A DNA stretch of 8,042 bases, taken from Bacillota bacterium (lineage in GTDB: Bacteria; Bacillota; Clostridia; Oscillospirales; Ruminococcaceae). The stretch is taken from NCBI GenBank assembly GCA_023395695.1, contig JAEWYJ010000319.1:1-8042 (forward strand), written 5' to 3'. The notes below the pieces were generated by a model. It made no database searches and had not been told where the DNA came from. It was given only the letters and a program-made list of their open reading frames with translations. Shown here piece after piece: positions 7,014-8,042 of the stretch (the first letter of the stretch is position 1; every line of letters starts with the position of its first letter). The translations under genes and the position numbers were made by a program.

Positions 7014-7691
7014 TTATTTAAAATAGTCCGGGTACCGTTCACGAACCGATTTTTCCACCGTCCGGTACTGGTTGAGATGCTGCTCCATATACATACGCGC
7101 TGCCGCAGGGTCACGGGTGGCAATAGCTTCGACAATATTGCCATGCGCCTGAATTACCTTGGAAGGTTTGATGTCCGACAGCGTAATACTGCGCACCCTG
7201 TCAAAATGGATGGCGATGTTGCGCATAAGCGTAAAAACCTGCGGCTTTTGTGCAATATCGAAAAGCATTTTATGGAATTGATCGTCCAGCTCCAGCAGCA
7301 TGCCGTCGGTATCGCCGCTATTGACATAAAACGCCTGAAGCCGCACATTCTCACGCAGCTTGGTTAAATCTTCGGCAGTGGCCTTGCTACAGTTAAGCTC
7401 TACGACGGCGCATTCAAGCACCCGGCGCATAAACTGCGATTCTTCGACAAGGTTGTAGTCAATCAGCGACACGACGCTGCCCTTTTGAGGGAATATCTCC
7501 ACAATTCTGACTTTCGAGAGCTCAATCAGCGCTTCGCGCACCGGCGTACGGGAAAGGCCCAATTCCGCTGCCAGTTCGTTTTCGCTGACCATACATCCGG
7601 GCTCAAGCTCCAAACGAATAATGTTTTCCTTGAGCGTGCGCAGCGCATAGTCCCGTCCGGTCTCACGTGGAAGACGCTTTGTTAAATGCAT
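7014..7691 (-). CDS. GntR-family transcriptional regulator, FadR/FCD subfamily
   Basis: DNA-binding regulator of 225 residues, full length for the family. The N-terminal winged helix-turn-helix (about 14-78) has the diagnostic recognition region GLSRTPVREALIEL (45-58) followed by the wing PQKGSVVSLI (68-77). The C-terminal all-helical FCD ligand domain (about 85-215) keeps the usual metal/ligand residues: Asp136 and His140 in LDDQFHKML, His183 in QAHGNIVEAI and His205 in MEQHLNQY. Family members usually sense small carboxylic acids such as sugar acids or other organic acids and repress nearby catabolic genes. The effector here is unknown, and no catabolic target gene is in view. The ATG (7691-7689) is supported by GGGAGG on the minus strand (7706-7701), 9 nt away. 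It is transcribed towards hppA and has its own promoter and palindromic site upstream. Confidence 0.95.
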   Translation of the reverse strand: MHLTKRLPRETGRDYALRTLKENIIRLELEPGCMVSENELAAELGLSRTPVREALIELSKVRIVEIFPQKGSVVSLIDYNLVEESQFMRRVLECAVVELNCSKATAEDLTKLRENVRLQAFYVNSGDTDGMLLELDDQFHKMLFDIAQKPQVFTLMRNIAIHFDRVRSITLSDIKPSKVIQAHGNIVEAIATRDPAAARMYMEQHLNQYRTVEKSVRERYPDYFK

Positions 7692-7721
7692 TGTTTTCCG
7701 CCTCCCATAGTTCCTCCTGCA

Positions 7722-7750
7722 AGTTTACAAGATTCGCGGCCTTGCGTCAA
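7722..7750 (-). promoter_or_regulatory. Promoter of the GntR-family gene
   Basis: On the minus strand a -35 TTGACG (7750-7745), an exact 17-bp spacer and a -10 TAAACT (7727-7722) lie just upstream of the gene, predicting a start near 7715 and a leader of about 25 nt. An alternative upstream promoter, TTGGCT then 17 bp then TATACT, would place its -10 inside the palindrome at 7754-7765. Confidence 0.55.
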
Positions 7751-7753
7751 GAG

Positions 7754-7765
7754 CTAGTATACTAG
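7754..7765. promoter_or_regulatory. GTATAC-centred palindrome, probable GntR-type operator
   Basis: CTAGTATACTAG is a perfect 12-bp palindrome of the NGT...ACN form bound by FadR/VanR-type GntR proteins. It lies 3 bp upstream of the -35 box of the regulator's own promoter and overlaps the TATACT of a possible second promoter. Autoregulation is the simplest reading. Only one copy was seen in the window. Confidence 0.55.
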
Positions 7766-8042
7766 GACGTTTCTTAAAAGCCAAAAGCAGCGGGACATTT
7801 GCTAAAAAGCATAAACACAAGGCCGGTACACAAGGGACGCCGAAGGCATGCCGGCTTTTGAGGTGTGGCGGGGCATTTGCGGCAGAAGGCTTTGGTGCTT
7901 GGGTTTTTAAGAAGGCCGTTGGCTTATAGAGTCGCAGCAATTGAAAACCACGCTGTCCTGGCAGCCTGTTTTGCGCCCGGGGACGTTGGCATCCCCGGGC
8001 CGTCAGGCTCTCTGTATTTGCGCTTTGTCAGCCGCAAAATAG
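7766..8042. other. Intergenic region at the right edge, no convincing gene
   Basis: About 280 bp upstream of the GntR gene carries no reading frame that I can support. Short frames on the minus strand (a 71-codon frame in 7725-7940, and a frame open from the edge to a TAA at 7924-7926) show no recognisable family and no good ribosome binding site. Several short GC-rich inverted repeats are present, including one around GGCATGCCGGC near 7848. A gene may lie just beyond the edge. Confidence 0.5.
7975..8000. repeat. 9-bp perfect GC-rich hairpin near the right edge
   Basis: GCCCGGGGA (7975-7983) is perfectly complementary to TCCCCGGGC (7992-8000) around an 8-nt loop. AGCCTG and CAGGCT outside it can extend the pairing with an internal loop. 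There is no T run on either side, so a standard terminator is not supported. It may belong to the 3' or 5' region of a gene beyond the window. Confidence 0.5.

Noticed and set aside
7691..7718. Short upstream frame (8 codons, ATG at 7708-7706) with AGGAGG ahead of the GntR start on the minus strand
   Set aside because: The AGGAGG is only 4 nt from that ATG and would lie at or beyond the predicted transcript 5' end near 7715, so a leader peptide is not well supported.
7924..8040. Minus-strand frame open from the right edge to TAA at 7924-7926, as the tail of another gene
   Set aside because: Only 38 codons are visible, the sequence is low-complexity and contains the GC hairpin, and nothing resembles a known C-terminus. 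It cannot be supported without the adjacent sequence.
1..8042. CRISPR array, tRNA/rRNA genes, insertion sequences
   Set aside because: No regularly spaced repeats, no cloverleaf-like segments and no transposase-like frames were found on reading both strands.

Overview
The window looks like chromosomal DNA of a Gram-positive anaerobe, most likely a Clostridia (Oscillospiraceae/Ruminococcaceae-like) gut-type bacterium. The reasons are a class III (Firmicutes-type) fructose-1,6-bisphosphatase, a K+-dependent-type membrane pyrophosphatase, strong GGAGG ribosome binding sites, and moderately GC-rich coding DNA beside AT-rich promoters. No tRNA, rRNA, transposase, phage gene or CRISPR array was seen. 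This is mostly a housekeeping region.

Layout. (1) Positions 2-1186 (+): 3' part of an unrecognised beta-rich protein that enters from the left edge. It is followed by a hairpin and a textbook intrinsic terminator (1275-1304). (2) Positions 1305-1675: no gene, but the most interesting non-coding DNA in the window. An extended -10 promoter is followed at its predicted start site by a roughly 185-nt, almost fully self-complementary rod, then by a GC-rich hairpin with a short T run. It looks like a small structured RNA or the leader of the next gene, although a small inverted-repeat element cannot be excluded. (3) Positions 1676-4377 (+): fbp (class III FBPase) and a TraX-family membrane protein, overlapping by one base (TGATG) and so probably translationally coupled. 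(4) Positions 4378-4727: possible terminator, then an AT-rich region with a near-consensus sigma-A promoter. (5) Positions 4728-6824 (+): hppA, an ion-pumping membrane pyrophosphatase whose signature residues predict K+ dependence and probably Na+ (or Na+/H+) transport. (6) Positions 6825-7013: convergent intergenic region with a 16-bp perfect hairpin. (7) Positions 7014-7691 (-): GntR/FadR-type (FCD) regulator with its own promoter and a GTATAC-centred palindrome beside it, probably an autoregulatory operator. (8) Positions 7766-8042: no convincing gene; a 9-bp GC-rich hairpin lies near the right edge.

Functionally, fbp (gluconeogenesis) and hppA (recovery of energy from biosynthetic pyrophosphate as an ion gradient) both fit an energy-limited anaerobe, but they have separate promoters and nothing shows co-regulation. 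What the GntR protein controls, beyond probably itself, cannot be seen here. I found no clear undescribed multi-gene system. The best candidate for something undescribed is the structured element upstream of fbp.
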